A program made the translations under genes and the position numbers. Under the pieces are notes generated by a model. The model was given only the letters and a program-made list of their open reading frames with translations. It did no database searches and was not told the DNA's origin. Shown piece by piece: positions 9,020-19,346 of a stretch of DNA of 64,000 bases (its first letter is position 1; each line of letters starts with the position of its first letter). This DNA is from Neorhizobium sp. UBA3556 (GTDB lineage Bacteria; Pseudomonadota; Alphaproteobacteria; Rhizobiales; Rhizobiaceae): assembly GCA_002376235.1 (NCBI GenBank), contig DFNX01000003.1, forward strand, positions 620,001-684,000, given 5' to 3'.

Positions 9020-9463
9020 TCAGGACGGCTTGAAGGCGTCCATGACCTTCTCGGCGGCTTGCCGACCGGGCTTGGACACATCGCCCGCAACCTTTTGCGC
9101 CGCTTCCTGCATCACCCTTGCCTGCTCGACCGTAAACTCCGCCTGCCTGCGCACAAAGGCCGTCTGCAGTTCCATCACTTCGGCAAAGGATTTCGCGCCG
9201 ATCAGCTGTTCCATATGGGAAAACGACATTTCCGTATTGGCGCGAAGCGCATCAATCGCCTTCAGGCCGAATTCCATCGAGCCAGTCTGGGCAGAATGTA
9301 TTGTGGATTCAACCGTGCGGGTGGCTTCCTCCGCAGCCGTTTTCATCTTACCGTAGGCGTCACGGGAATGGGTCGTGCTTTGCTCTGCAAATTCGCGCCA
9401 GCTTTGCGTCAGCTTTGCCGGATCGAATGCCGAAAACGAGAAGATATCGTCAGTATAAGCCAC
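9020..9463 (-). CDS. Phasin-family protein, 147 aa
   Basis: Phasins coat polyhydroxyalkanoate granules and related surfaces. I chose the GTG start at 9463 (MAYTDDIFSFSAFDPAKLTQ) because GGAGG lies just upstream; the 38 further upstream residues cross that site and look non-coding. Family traits are a short hydrophobic N-terminus, then almost continuous amphipathic helix with repeated Ala/Gln/Glu (AAEEATRTVESTIHSAQTGS, MELQTAFVRRQAEFTVEQAR), and a KMKTAAEEA segment. No cysteines or membrane segments are present. No PHA synthase is in the window, so granule association rests on family only. It is divergent from the PdhS-like kinase. Confidence 0.8.
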   Translation of the reverse strand: MAYTDDIFSFSAFDPAKLTQSWREFAEQSTTHSRDAYGKMKTAAEEATRTVESTIHSAQTGSMEFGLKAIDALRANTEMSFSHMEQLIGAKSFAEVMELQTAFVRRQAEFTVEQARVMQEAAQKVAGDVSKPGRQAAEKVMDAFKPS

Positions 9464-9704
9464 AACCTTTTCCTCCAAAAAGATCCGGTCCGGCGAAAAA
9501 ACAGGCAGCGCCGAACCTTTTCTGCCGTAAATATAGACGATGCCATTGTGCATTGCAATATTTGCAGCGCAGCACAACCGACCGACGTTAACCTTGTTTG
9601 CGCGTTCCTGCTCTCATCTGTGGACCCTGCAAGGGGGTGGGGATATTAACAAGAGGTTAATTCCATGGCCTTATAGGCCGACCCGTAATTTTACAGGCTT
9701 GCCC

Positions 9705-12700
9705 ATGTCGGACGTGCAATACCCATTCATCGACGTCGCCGTACACGAACGTGTCAGCGAAGCCTTTGCCGCGGGTATGGCGGTCGTTCTGTTCTCGGCA
9801 GATCTGCGATCCGTCTCCTGGGCGAATGGCCGGGGTGCGGCGCTTTTCGGTTTCGGTTCGATCTATGATTTTCTCGATCAGGGGCTGGACCGTGGCGAAT
9901 TGATGTTCCGTCAGGTGGAACCGATCGCCCGCTCGCTGCAATCCATCGGCGACCGCCGCACATTTACCATCCGCATCGCTTCCGGCTTCCTTCGCGTGGC
10001 GGTGCAGGCACGCTGCGAAATGATCCGGGTGCAGAACAAGTCCTGCATCCTCTTGTCCGTGCCGATCGACAACCAGAAACTGTCGCTGAAGGAATGTGCG
10101 GCGCGCCTGATCGAAGGTTTCGACGATCCCGAAACGCATATGGCCGTGCTCGATGCCGAGGGCAACATCCTTGCAGCATCCGGCCAGTTTTCGGCGCTCA
10201 GCATCTCCATCCAGACGACTCGGATGCTGGTATCGATGGTCGGCAACGATCGCCACCGGCTGATCAAGCGCCCGATCGCCACCTCGGGCGGATATCTGCC
10301 CGCCGCAATCGGTCAGGTTTCGGAGGAGCCGGCGCTCAATCTGCTGTTCGTCGTTGGAGCCGCCAAAACGCAATGCGCGATCATTCCTGCCGTGCAGGGA
10401 ACCGAGGAAGCAGGCACACCGGATGCAGGCGTCGATAGGACGGATGTCATCGACGTGCCGGATTATGACGATGCCCTGAGCGCTGTGGCCGCGATCGAGG
10501 ACAATCCCGATCTCGAGGAGGAGATCTCGCTCGAAGACACGGCCGAAATGGATGCTGCGGATCTCATTGACGCCGACGCAACCGCATCCGAAGCGACATC
10601 TTCATTGGAGCTTGAAACCGAGGCTGAAGAGACGGAAGTGCCGGCAGCAGAGGATATCGACGCACCGTCGGTCTTGATGGCTGACGACCAGGTCGCCGGC
10701 GATGACGTTGTGGTCGAGGAAACGGCTGGGCCTTTCTTCGAAGATACCGAAGTGACCTTAAGCGATGTTGCAGAGGTACCCGTCGAGGAGCCATCAGAGC
10801 AAAGCGCTGTCCCGCAGGACGTTGCCGAAGAGAATGACACCGAGACCGATATGCAGGAGATTTCTGCCGATCAGGACACGGATCTTATCGACGAGCGTGA
10901 CGACGAGACCGTCGAGGACGATGTCGCGGTTGAAGACGGTGATGACCAGGCACCCTCCGCAGAGATTGCCACCGCCCTAGAGACGGGCGAGCCGGCTACT
11001 GTGGTCGCGTTGCCAGACGACGAAACCGACTTGGCACCGGGCGTGATGCCGGAACCTGTAGCCGCGCCGGTGCGGCGGTCGGGCACTGTCCGCTTCGTCT
11101 GGAAGATCGATGAAAACGGCCGGTTCAGCGAGGTTTCCAGGGAGTTCGCCGAGGCTGTCGGACCGCATGCGGCCGATATTTCCGGCATGGCCTTTGCCGA
11201 TCTTGCCGCTCTGTTCAATCTGGACCCGGACGGCAAGATCGCCGAGTTGCTGAGCCGCCGCGACACCTGGTCGGGCAAGACGATCTGGTGGCCGGTGCAA
11301 GGTACATCGAAGATCGTGCCGGTCGATCTGGCTGCACTTCCAACTTATACACGCTCGCGCGAATTCGACGGTTTTCGCGGGTTCGGCATCGTGCGGATGG
11401 GCGATGCGGCGGAAGACCCGCATGCCGCCGGCCTGTCATTCGGCGCGGTGCAAGAGGACCATATCGCCGAACCTGTCGTTATCGAGCAGGGCAATCCGCC
11501 GGTTGACGAACCAACTGTGCCGGAGGACGTGGCGGTACTGCCGGAAGAGAATGAAACTGCCGAGACCGCCGGCGAGGTAACGGGCGAGATTTCGCAAGCC
11601 GATGCCGAAACGATCGATGAGAACGTCGGCGATGAAGGCGCTGGCGATGAGCCGGCTGGCGAATTGGCCGCGGAGACCGGTTCTGTTGCTCCTGACGTTG
11701 ATGAAGACGATCAGAGCGAGGAAATCTCCGATGATGATGCCGAGCTTGCGGAGACCGAGAACCAGCAGAACGCTGCTGATTGGCCGGAGGGCGAGCCCCC
11801 CGCCCTGACGCTGGCCGACACTCCCGGCAGGAGACATTCGGACAAGGTTGTTCAGCTTGAGGAGCGGCGCTCGCGCCTCAGCGCCGGCGAGCAGGCGAAT
11901 TTCCAGGAAATCGCCCGGCGGCTGGATCGGTTCGTAAAATGGACGGATCGCTCGAAGGCAGAACCTGACGAAGTTGCCGGCGATGAAAACACCATCGTGG
12001 ACGTGGCAGCCTCCACTGCACCGGAAGACGATATCCGTTCTCGCGACAAGGAATTCGACGGGAATGAAGACATCATTGCCGAAAAGGATGAGGTGGTTGA
12101 GCCCTCAATGTCGGGTGACGAAGAGGAGCCACAGACACTCGACGAGGAGCAGCCGGAAGAGTTGCAGGCCTCCCATCAGGAAGATGAGCCTGAGGCACCC
12201 CATTCGGTAGAGGCTTCGGATGATACCGTCGTTTCGCTCTTTGATGAAAAAGCGGCGGAAGCATCCGATGAGGTCTTCGAGGACGAGGCTGAAGACGAAA
12301 CTCATGAACCGGTCGATGCCGCAGCGCTCGCCGCGATGCTGCCCGGCCGGGATCGTACCGGGCTTTCCGAGGAGATCATCGACCAGATGCCGGTCGCATT
12401 GCTGGTGCATGCCGGCGACACGCTGATCCATGCGAATGGCGAATTCCTGAAATTGACGGGCTATTCCTCGCTTGAGGCGCTTGGGGATGTCGGCGGGCTG
12501 GATGCGCTTTTGCAGCGGCAGGAACTGGAAGACAAGACGACCCATGCCGGTGGCATGGTGGTGGTGCGCGCCGACGACGTGATCGTGCCCGTCACGGCAC
12601 GGCTGCAGTCGATCCGCTTCAATGACACATCCGCTCTTATGCTGGCGCTGATGCCGGTTGCAGCCGAGGTGGAACCGCCAGAGAGCACGACGGCCGAAGT

Positions 12701-13862
12701 GCTGCCGCTTCGCCCGATCCGCAACGCCGACCAGATGGCTCGCCTTCAGGTCGAGGTCGAGGAGCTACGCGCCATTCTGGAAACGGCCACGGATGGCGTT
12801 GTCATCATCGGCTCGGACAGGGAAGTGCGCTCGATGAACCGGGCGGCGAGCGCGCTGTTCAATTTCGATGGCGAGGACATCAACGGCAAGCCCTTCGTCA
12901 CGCTGTTTGCGCATGAAAGCCAGCGGGCAATCCTCGACTATCTTTCCGGGCTTTCGGGCCATGGCGTGGCTAGCGTTCTGAACGACGGACGCGAAGTGAT
13001 CGGCCGTGAGGCGTCGGGCGGTTTCCTTCCGCTATTCATGACGATCGGCCGACTGACCTCATCCAACGGCTATTGCGCCGTGATCCGCGATATTACCCAG
13101 TGGAAGCGGACAGAAGACGAGCTGAGAACCGCGAAGCGCGCGGCCGAAACCGCCAATGCGCACAAGAGCGAGTTCCTGGCGCATGTGAGCCATGAGATCC
13201 GCACGCCGCTCAACGCCATTATCGGCTTTGCCGACATGATGGCATCGGAGCGCCTTGGACCGGTCGGCCATCCCCGCTATATCGAATATTCGAACGATAT
13301 CGGGCGCTCGGGCCGGCATGTTCTGGATATCGTCAACGACCTGCTCGACATTTCCAAGATCGAGGCCGGCGAACTGGATCTCGATTTCATCGCGGTAGGC
13401 TTGAACGAAACAGTATCCGAGGCGGTGTCGCTGGTGCAGCCGCAGGCAAACGGCCAGCGGGTGATCATCCGCACGGCGCTGTCGCAATCCGTGCCGCAGG
13501 TGGTGGCCGATCTTCGCTCGATAAAGCAGATCGTGCTCAACATCCTTTCCAACGCGATCCGGTTTACCCCATCGGGCGGGCAGATTGTCGTCTCCACCGC
13601 CTATGAGGCGAATGGCAGCGTGGTCTTGAGAATCCGCGATACCGGCATCGGCATGACGCGCCCCGAGCTGGAACTGGCGATGAAGCCGTTCCGGCAGGTG
13701 GCAGGCGCATCTCGCAAGCGGGGCGACGGAACGGGGCTGGGACTGCCGCTGACAAAAGCGATGGTGGATGCCAACCGGGCGAATTTCGCCATAACCTCCG
13801 CACCGAACGAAGGAACGCTGGTGGAAATCACCTTCCCTTCGCAGCGGGTACTGGCGAGCTAA
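9705..13862 (+). CDS. pdhS: PdhS-family (PleC/DivJ-type) hybrid-PAS sensor histidine kinase, 1385 aa
   Basis: The start at 9705 (MSDVQYPFIDVAVHERV) was chosen as the first Met at the conserved PAS-like N-terminus; an upstream reading from 9540 is low-quality sequence. Approximate layout: PAS-like 10-130; acidic Asp/Glu-rich linker 234-452; PAS 461-579; second acidic linker 582-882; PAS 883-1000; PAS 1019-1136; HisKA with HVSHEIRTPLNAIIGFADMM and phosphoacceptor His1163; HATPase with ILSNAIRFTP, DTGIGM and GTGLGL up to the end. The kinase half is of the type that controls the DivK response regulator, polar development and division in Alphaproteobacteria. There is no membrane segment, so it is probably cytoplasmic and polar. 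Its place next to an AsmA gene and phasin resembles the Agrobacterium pdhS1 region as I recall it. Confidence 0.85.
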   Translation: MSDVQYPFIDVAVHERVSEAFAAGMAVVLFSADLRSVSWANGRGAALFGFGSIYDFLDQGLDRGELMFRQVEPIARSLQSIGDRRTFTIRIASGFLRVAVQARCEMIRVQNKSCILLSVPIDNQKLSLKECAARLIEGFDDPETHMAVLDAEGNILAASGQFSALSISIQTTRMLVSMVGNDRHRLIKRPIATSGGYLPAAIGQVSEEPALNLLFVVGAAKTQCAIIPAVQGTEEAGTPDAGVDRTDVIDVPDYDDALSAVAAIEDNPDLEEEISLEDTAEMDAADLIDADATASEATSSLELETEAEETEVPAAEDIDAPSVLMADDQVAGDDVVVEETAGPFFEDTEVTLSDVAEVPVEEPSEQSAVPQDVAEENDTETDMQEISADQDTDLIDERDDETVEDDVAVEDGDDQAPSAEIATALETGEPATVVALPDDETDLAPGVMPEPVAAPVRRSGTVRFVWKIDENGRFSEVSREFAEAVGPHAADISGMAFADLAALFNLDPDGKIAELLSRRDTWSGKTIWWPVQGTSKIVPVDLAALPTYTRSREFDGFRGFGIVRMGDAAEDPHAAGLSFGAVQEDHIAEPVVIEQGNPPVDEPTVPEDVAVLPEENETAETAGEVTGEISQADAETIDENVGDEGAGDEPAGELAAETGSVAPDVDEDDQSEEISDDDAELAETENQQNAADWPEGEPPALTLADTPGRRHSDKVVQLEERRSRLSAGEQANFQEIARRLDRFVKWTDRSKAEPDEVAGDENTIVDVAASTAPEDDIRSRDKEFDGNEDIIAEKDEVVEPSMSGDEEEPQTLDEEQPEELQASHQEDEPEAPHSVEASDDTVVSLFDEKAAEASDEVFEDEAEDETHEPVDAAALAAMLPGRDRTGLSEEIIDQMPVALLVHAGDTLIHANGEFLKLTGYSSLEALGDVGGLDALLQRQELEDKTTHAGGMVVVRADDVIVPVTARLQSIRFNDTSALMLALMPVAAEVEPPESTTAEVLPLRPIRNADQMARLQVEVEELRAILETATDGVVIIGSDREVRSMNRAASALFNFDGEDINGKPFVTLFAHESQRAILDYLSGLSGHGVASVLNDGREVIGREASGGFLPLFMTIGRLTSSNGYCAVIRDITQWKRTEDELRTAKRAAETANAHKSEFLAHVSHEIRTPLNAIIGFADMMASERLGPVGHPRYIEYSNDIGRSGRHVLDIVNDLLDISKIEAGELDLDFIAVGLNETVSEAVSLVQPQANGQRVIIRTALSQSVPQVVADLRSIKQIVLNILSNAIRFTPSGGQIVVSTAYEANGSVVLRIRDTGIGMTRPELELAMKPFRQVAGASRKRGDGTGLGLPLTKAMVDANRANFAITSAPNEGTLVEITFPSQRVLAS

Positions 13863-14480
13863 AACAATTCCGGCAAAAGCGGGCGCCGGTTTTGCGGCTG
13901 AATTGCGTTGAAATCATCGACAGGAGGCCGTTGCCGGCCTCGGCCTGTACGCATCAGCTTCCGGGTATCAACGAAACTGTCACCCGCAAAATGCGACATT
14001 AAGTCATATATTCGCGGGATGCGTGTAGCGGTCTTTAAAAAAGGGGCAGCCATGGCTGCCCTTGAGTAATTGTGCTGTTCAACGACGATAGGAGCGTAAA
14101 AGACGTCGCGCCTCAAAATCTCATCGCGTGTCAGCTTTATAGACCCAAACGAGACAGTTTGCGCCAGAATTGAGGAACGTCACTCAACAAGACCTTAAGT
14201 CTGTCCCGATCCGGATCATCGGATTGTATTGCTGCACCGCAGCAAGATCATGTGTCGGATACCACGAGTTATCAGCAAGGTTTCGGCTGATCGGGATTGG
14301 CGAATATCTCGACCGCTTCGAGCGGGCGGCGTTCGATTGCTTGAGCCAGTTCAAACTTACGGCCTTTCCAAGCCCGGCTGGCAAAGTATGCACAACATCT
14401 CGCATCGGAAACGACATACATCGCGCGGGCGCGCCGGCAGCCGAATTGCGCCCTGCCACCGTTTCCTATATGCGCCTTGC
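13863..14480. other. 618-base gap; minus-strand terminator suggests an unannotated small RNA
   Basis: No convincing protein-coding frame was found on either strand. The notable element is the terminator at 14044-14061, which points to a short minus-strand transcript starting somewhere between about 14100 and 14200 (a TATAAA-like hexamer lies at 14137-14142 on the minus strand). The rest of the gap shows nothing I can name. Confidence 0.35.
14044..14061 (-). terminator. Strong intrinsic terminator on the minus strand with no gene in front
   Basis: GGGCAGCCATGGCTGCCC is a perfect 18-base palindrome. On the minus strand it is followed by CTTTTTTAAAG, a proper T-run. No protein gene reads into it. 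Confidence 0.65.
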
Positions 14481-16337
14481 ATGTTCACAAAAGCCTTTCA
14501 GACATTCCGCAGGCATGCCCGCCGGCCAGTCGGTCGCACGGTGCTGATTGCGCTTGCGATGGTCATCGCGGTGGCCGTTGTTTTCAGGGTAGTGACACCC
14601 TTCCTGATTTCCACCAATGTCGTGCGGGAAAGCATTGAGCAATCCGTCGAACAATGGACCGGCCATAATGCGACGATTGGTGGAGTTTCCACGATCAAGT
14701 TCTGGCCGGAGCCGGAAGTTACACTCACCGACATTACCATTCATAGCGACGCCCAAGGTGAGCACAAGACACTCGCGACGATCAGGGAGCTTTCCGCATC
14801 GTTCGACCTGATGGAAGCCTTGCTGGGGCAGCCGGTCTTCGAGGATTTCCGCCTTACAGAACCGCATGTGTTCATGAGCCGTGACAAGGATGGACGTATT
14901 CACTGGGCCAATGGCGGGCAACTTTCCGATGCCATGGCCAAGGCGGCCGCCAATGGCGATCGGCAGAGGCTTGATCAGGCGCTCGACGCGCCAATCGGAG
15001 AGGTGCAGGTCCAGAACGGCATCGTTGAGATCACTGGAGAGAAGGACGGAGGCACCGTCCGTTTCGATGCGATCAACGGCGTGATGGACTGGCCGCAGCT
15101 TTCCGACACGGCGACGATCCGGGGCGAGGCAGTTGTCCGCGGCAAGAAGATCGGCGTCGATATTCACAGCACGCAGCCGTTGCTTCTGCTTGATGGCAGG
15201 AGCGGGGATTTTGAAGGCACGGTCAGTGCCGATATCGGTTTTGCCAAGTTCGATGGCCTGGCGAGCCTTACCCCGAAAGGCTATTACTCCGGCAATGCCG
15301 AACTGCGCGCGTCGGACATGCCCGCCGCATTGCGCTGGTTCGGGGCCGATCCACGCCTTGTCGACGGGCTGCAATCGGCGTCCGTTTCAGCCCGGCTGAT
15401 TGCCGACCGCCAGGAACTGCGGTTCGAGGAGCTTTCGCTCGGATTGAACAACGAACATGCAAGCGGCCTGCTGGAGCTTGATACACCTGTTTCCGGCCCC
15501 TCCAAGCTCTCAGGCACACTCGCCTTCGACCATATCGATCTTCGCCGCCTGCTGATCGCGCTTGAACCCGCGATCAGCAGAGATCAACACGCCCTGCCCT
15601 CGCTGGTCAGCAATCTGGATCTCGATATCAGACTGTCTTCACAGGCCGCGTCGCTGGCTGGCCTCCAGCTTTCTGATGTCGCTTTGGGGCTGGTAAGTTC
15701 GGCCCAGCAGTTCCGTCTCGACATTCTGGATAGCGACCTGCAGCCGGGCCGCATGACGGGCCGGATCAGCACGTTCAAGGCAAGTGGCTATACACAAAAC
15801 GACGTACAGAACGTTGCCTTTCGCGCAGCCATCCGCGGCGTCGATTTCGCCGCGATTGCGCAACAACTGCAGCTCAAAGGCCCGATACCGGCAGCGCAGG
15901 GTTCGCTCGACATCCTGCTCGATGTGCCGCGCCCCATCGATCAGGACGCCTGGAGTGCAGCGGTCGGCACGATCAACTTCCAGACGGGATCCGGAAAGCT
16001 GAACGGCATAGACATGCAGGCCATTCGCCAGCTGGCGACGCAAAAACCCTATTTCACCTTGAGCGATACGGCGACCGGATCGGTCGAGTTCGACAGTATC
16101 AAGGCGACCGCCACGATCCGCAACGGGATCGCTGATCTTCAGGACACCGAGATTACTGGGCGCAACGAGACGATTGCGCTGACCGGAGCAGTGCCGCTTG
16201 CAAACACCAGCCTCGCGCTTTCCGCCACGATCACTCCGAAGGACACAAGCCAGAAGCTGAACTTCTTCATCGGCGGGGCGTGGCCGACACCGATCCTGTG
16301 GCCGATGAACGTACCGACTGCCAAACCCGGCGAATAA
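14481..16337 (+). CDS. AsmA-family envelope protein, 618 aa
   Basis: AsmA-family proteins are inner-membrane-anchored periplasmic proteins linked to outer-membrane lipid and protein homeostasis. The start at 14481 gives a basic N-terminus (MFTKAFQTFRRHARRPVGR) and one membrane helix at about 21-43, then a large beta-rich periplasmic part. Family marks are VVRESIEQSVEQWTGHNATI just after the helix, FWPEPEVTLTDI, and the C-terminal GSGKLNGIDMQAI ... ISGRNE-like TEITGRNETIALTG segment followed by a hydrophobic end with IGGAWPTPILWP. It lies on its own, 143 codons of non-coding sequence after the kinase, and faces potI tail-to-tail with 49 bases between. Confidence 0.85.
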   Translation: MFTKAFQTFRRHARRPVGRTVLIALAMVIAVAVVFRVVTPFLISTNVVRESIEQSVEQWTGHNATIGGVSTIKFWPEPEVTLTDITIHSDAQGEHKTLATIRELSASFDLMEALLGQPVFEDFRLTEPHVFMSRDKDGRIHWANGGQLSDAMAKAAANGDRQRLDQALDAPIGEVQVQNGIVEITGEKDGGTVRFDAINGVMDWPQLSDTATIRGEAVVRGKKIGVDIHSTQPLLLLDGRSGDFEGTVSADIGFAKFDGLASLTPKGYYSGNAELRASDMPAALRWFGADPRLVDGLQSASVSARLIADRQELRFEELSLGLNNEHASGLLELDTPVSGPSKLSGTLAFDHIDLRRLLIALEPAISRDQHALPSLVSNLDLDIRLSSQAASLAGLQLSDVALGLVSSAQQFRLDILDSDLQPGRMTGRISTFKASGYTQNDVQNVAFRAAIRGVDFAAIAQQLQLKGPIPAAQGSLDILLDVPRPIDQDAWSAAVGTINFQTGSGKLNGIDMQAIRQLATQKPYFTLSDTATGSVEFDSIKATATIRNGIADLQDTEITGRNETIALTGAVPLANTSLALSATITPKDTSQKLNFFIGGAWPTPILWPMNVPTAKPGE

Positions 16338-16386
16338 TCCCGGACGAAAAACCGGTGCCCACTTTGGCTGGGAACTACTCCAGAAA

Positions 16387-17208
16387 TCAGGACGCCGCGT
16401 TGCGGATGGCCAGGTGCTCGTCGCGAATGCGTCTGATCTCGGCTCTCTTGGTGGTGAGCGATGAGGCGATGACACCGATCGTCACAAGCCCGATCAGGAT
16501 GGTGCAGATGGCGTTGATTTCCGGCGTCACGCCAAGGCGAACCTGCGAATAGATCTTGATCGGCAGTGTGGTGGCGCCCGGACCGGTGTTGAAACTCGCA
16601 ATCACCAGATCATCCAGCGACAGAGTGAAGGCGAGCATCCAGCCGGCGATGACGGCCGGGAAGATCAGTGGCAGGGTAATCCTGAAGAAGGTTTTTACCG
16701 GCGGACAACCTAGGTCGAGGGCTGCTTCCTCAAGGCTGCGGTCGAAGGTGAGCAATCGCGACTGCACGACGATCGCCACGTAACACATGGTGAAGGTCGT
16801 ATGCGCGATGGTGACCGTCCAGAAGCCGCGATCGACGCCCATCGCAACGAAGAGCAGGAGCAGCGACAGGCCGGTGATGACTTCGGGCATGACGAGCGGG
16901 GCATAGATCATGCCCGAAAAGGCCATGCGGCCGGGGAAGCGGGCAAACCGCGTAAGCGCGAGTGCGGCGAGCGTACCCAAAATGGTGCCGAGCGTGGCAC
17001 TCAGGACGCCGACGCGGGCTGTCACCCAGGCGGCATCCATCAGGCCCTGGTTCGACCACATGGCGGAATACCAGTGCAGCGAAAACCCGCCCCAGACCGT
17101 GACCAGTCTTGAAGCGTTGAAGGAATAAACGACCAGGATGATGATCGGGATATAAAGGAACGCGAAGCCGAGGGTCAGGACGGTGGCGTCGAAACGGGGA
17201 GATCTCAT
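16387..17208 (-). CDS. potI: Polyamine ABC transporter inner-membrane permease, 273 aa
   Basis: This is the second permease of a putrescine-type PotFGHI importer. The start at 17208 (MRSPRFDATVLTLGFAFLYI) overlaps the potH stop by one base (TGATG), a sign of translational coupling. Six membrane segments are visible, with the cytoplasmic EAA loop SLEEAALDLGCPPVKTFFRI that docks on the ATPase. The length is typical (270-280). It is the last gene of the potF-potG-potH-potI operon. The substrate assignment rests on the PotF and PotG partners and on gamma-glutamyl-polyamine genes downstream at 27.6-30.3 kb. Confidence 0.93.
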   Translation of the reverse strand: MRSPRFDATVLTLGFAFLYIPIIILVVYSFNASRLVTVWGGFSLHWYSAMWSNQGLMDAAWVTARVGVLSATLGTILGTLAALALTRFARFPGRMAFSGMIYAPLVMPEVITGLSLLLLFVAMGVDRGFWTVTIAHTTFTMCYVAIVVQSRLLTFDRSLEEAALDLGCPPVKTFFRITLPLIFPAVIAGWMLAFTLSLDDLVIASFNTGPGATTLPIKIYSQVRLGVTPEINAICTILIGLVTIGVIASSLTTKRAEIRRIRDEHLAIRNAAS

Positions 17209-18134
17209 CACGCCACCTTCTTCTGCTGGTTCTGGAAGATCATGATCGGCACGACCAGCATGACCAGAAGGATGACGGCGACGGCGGAGGCGAGCGGCCA
17301 GTCGCGGTTGCCGAAGAATTCGGTCCAGAGCGTCTTGCCGATCATCAGCGTATCGGCGCCGCCCAGAAGATCCGGAATGACGAATTCGCCGGTGATCGGG
17401 ATGAAGCAGATCATCGAGCCGGCGATGACGCCCGGAAGCGACAGCGGGAAGGTGATCTTCCAGAAGGCTTTCCACGGCGGGCAACCGAGATCGCTTGCCG
17501 CTTCCAGCAGCGTGTTGTCCATCTTTTCCAGCGCGGCATAAAGCGGCAGGACCATGAAGGGCAGATAGGAATAAACGATGCCGATGAAGACGGCGTAGTC
17601 AGTTCGGAAAATCTGCACCTGCTGGTCCGGTCCCATCAGACCGATCGTCTGCAGCGCCAGCGTCAACAGGCCGTCAGGCTTCAGGATGCCGATCCAGGCG
17701 TAGACGCGGATGAGGAAGGACGTCCAGAAGGGCAGGATGACCAGCATGACCAGCGTCGGCCTGATCGAGGTCGGGGCGCGGGCCATGGCGAGCGCCATCG
17801 GGTAACCGATCAGCAGCAAAAGGATGGTCGAGATCGCCGCGATCCTGAGCGACGACAGGTAGGACATGATGTAGAGCGGATCATCCGTCAGAAAAATGTA
17901 GTTCTCGAAATCCAGTTCGGAGAAGAATTCGCCGATCGAACTGAAGCCGTCAAAGGTCGGCAGATAGGGCGGTATGGCGATTGCCGTGTCCGACAGCGAG
18001 ATCTTGAAGATGATCAGGAACGGCGCGACGAAGAACAGGATGAGCCAGACATAGGGCACCAGGACCACGAGCCAGCGGGTCCAGGAAGGACCGCCGGTCT
18101 GCGGGGCAGGCTTGGCTTCAGCGACAGTTGCCAT
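17208..18134 (-). CDS. potH: Polyamine ABC transporter inner-membrane permease, 308 aa
   Basis: First permease of the importer. A cytosolic N-tail of about 20 residues is followed by a hydrophobic helix (WLVVLVPYVWLILFFVAPFL), a periplasmic stretch and five further membrane helices. The EAA loop reads LLEAASDLGCPPWKAFWKI. The late motif GSMICFIPITGEFVIPDLLGG is characteristic of PotH/PotB-type polyamine permeases. It starts 18 bases after potG ends and overlaps potI by one base. Confidence 0.93.
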   Translation of the reverse strand: MATVAEAKPAPQTGGPSWTRWLVVLVPYVWLILFFVAPFLIIFKISLSDTAIAIPPYLPTFDGFSSIGEFFSELDFENYIFLTDDPLYIMSYLSSLRIAAISTILLLLIGYPMALAMARAPTSIRPTLVMLVILPFWTSFLIRVYAWIGILKPDGLLTLALQTIGLMGPDQQVQIFRTDYAVFIGIVYSYLPFMVLPLYAALEKMDNTLLEAASDLGCPPWKAFWKITFPLSLPGVIAGSMICFIPITGEFVIPDLLGGADTLMIGKTLWTEFFGNRDWPLASAVAVILLVMLVVPIMIFQNQQKKVA

Positions 18135-18152
18135 ATTCGCTCTCCCCTTCCC

Positions 18153-19310
18153 TTAGCGTGTCAGGACGAGGCCGGCATCACGCGGCCAGGTGAGCCAGAC
18201 CTTGTCTTCAAAGGTGATCGGCCGGTCAACAAGGCGCGAGACATTGGCCTGCGCGGCGCGCATGAAGCGGCCATCTTCCGAGCGAACGATGAAGAGCGAG
18301 AAATCGCCGAGATAGCCGATATCCCAGACCTCGCCGTAAAACGCATTGACCGACGGATCGGCGGGAGCATCCTGCGAGATGCGGACCTTTTCCGGGCGAA
18401 TGGCAAAGGCGACATGATCGCCCTTCACGGCCTGACATTCCTGATCGACGGTGATGGAAAGACCTTCGGTTTCGATCTTCACCGTGCCCGGTGCGCCGAG
18501 CGCGCTTGCCGTATCAGCGACCTTGCCTTCGATGATGTTGATGTCGCCGATGAAATCCGCGACATAGCGGCTGTTGGGCGCTTCGTAGATTTCGGCCGGT
18601 GTCGCCACCTGCATGATGATGCCCTTGTCCATGACGGCGATGCGGTCGGAGACGGTCATCGCCTCTTCCTGGTCATGGGTGACGATGAGGAAGGTCATGC
18701 CCAGCGTCTGCTGCAGGTCCATCAGCTCGAACTGGGTTTCCTCGCGCAGCTTCTTGTCAAGCGCGCCGAGCGGTTCATCGAGCAGCAGCACCTTGGGCCG
18801 CTTGGCAAGCGAGCGGGCGAGCGCCACACGCTGGCGCTGGCCGCCGGAAAGCTGGTTCGGCTTGCGCTTGGCAAACTGTTCCAGCTTGACGAGTTTCAGC
18901 ATTTCCTGAACGCGGGCGTTAATTTCGCCCTTCGGCATGTTGTCCTGCTCGAGACCGAAGGCGATGTTCTTTTCCACCGACATATGCGGGAAGAGCGCAT
19001 AGGACTGGAACATCATGTTTGTCGGGCGGCGATAGGGCGGCACGCCCCTGATATCCTGCCCCTGCAGCAGGATGCGACCTTCGGTCGGCTCTTCGAAACC
19101 GGCGAGCATACGCATCAGCGTGGTCTTGCCGCAGCCGGACGGGCCGAGCAGCGAGAAGAATTCGCGCTCATAGATATCGAGGGTGAGATTGTCGACGGCG
19201 ACGAAATCGCCGAAGCGTTTGGTGATGTTCTCGAAGCGGATGAAGGGGACCGCATTCGGATCGGTCCAGGGAGAGAATTTGCGTTTAACCGGTCCGAGAG
19301 ATTTCGCCAT
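18153..19310 (-). CDS. potG: Polyamine ABC transporter ATPase, 385 aa
   Basis: This ATPase energises PotHI-mediated uptake from the cytosolic face. The start at 19310 (MAKSLGPVKRKFSPW) is favoured over an upstream in-frame Met because the extra 21 residues run through the terminator stem-loop tail and AGGTATC sits before this ATG. Walker A GPSGCGKTT (56-64), Q-loop FQSYALFPHM, signature LSGGQRQR, Walker B VLLLDEPLGALD and switch His in VTHDQEEAM are all intact. The C-terminal 130 residues form a TOBE domain (FAIRPEKVRISQDAP), as in PotA/PotG. It is separated from potF by a terminator-like hairpin. Confidence 0.95.
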   Translation of the reverse strand: MAKSLGPVKRKFSPWTDPNAVPFIRFENITKRFGDFVAVDNLTLDIYEREFFSLLGPSGCGKTTLMRMLAGFEEPTEGRILLQGQDIRGVPPYRRPTNMMFQSYALFPHMSVEKNIAFGLEQDNMPKGEINARVQEMLKLVKLEQFAKRKPNQLSGGQRQRVALARSLAKRPKVLLLDEPLGALDKKLREETQFELMDLQQTLGMTFLIVTHDQEEAMTVSDRIAVMDKGIIMQVATPAEIYEAPNSRYVADFIGDINIIEGKVADTASALGAPGTVKIETEGLSITVDQECQAVKGDHVAFAIRPEKVRISQDAPADPSVNAFYGEVWDIGYLGDFSLFIVRSEDGRFMRAAQANVSRLVDRPITFEDKVWLTWPRDAGLVLTR

Positions 19311-19346
19311 ACGTGATACCTTGCCCCAGATTATCCCTAAAATGAA

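Noticed and set aside
13859..14116. Minus-strand frame of 85 codons after the PdhS-like kinase
   Set aside because: It runs through the terminator palindrome at 14044-14061 and has no ribosome site or family features.
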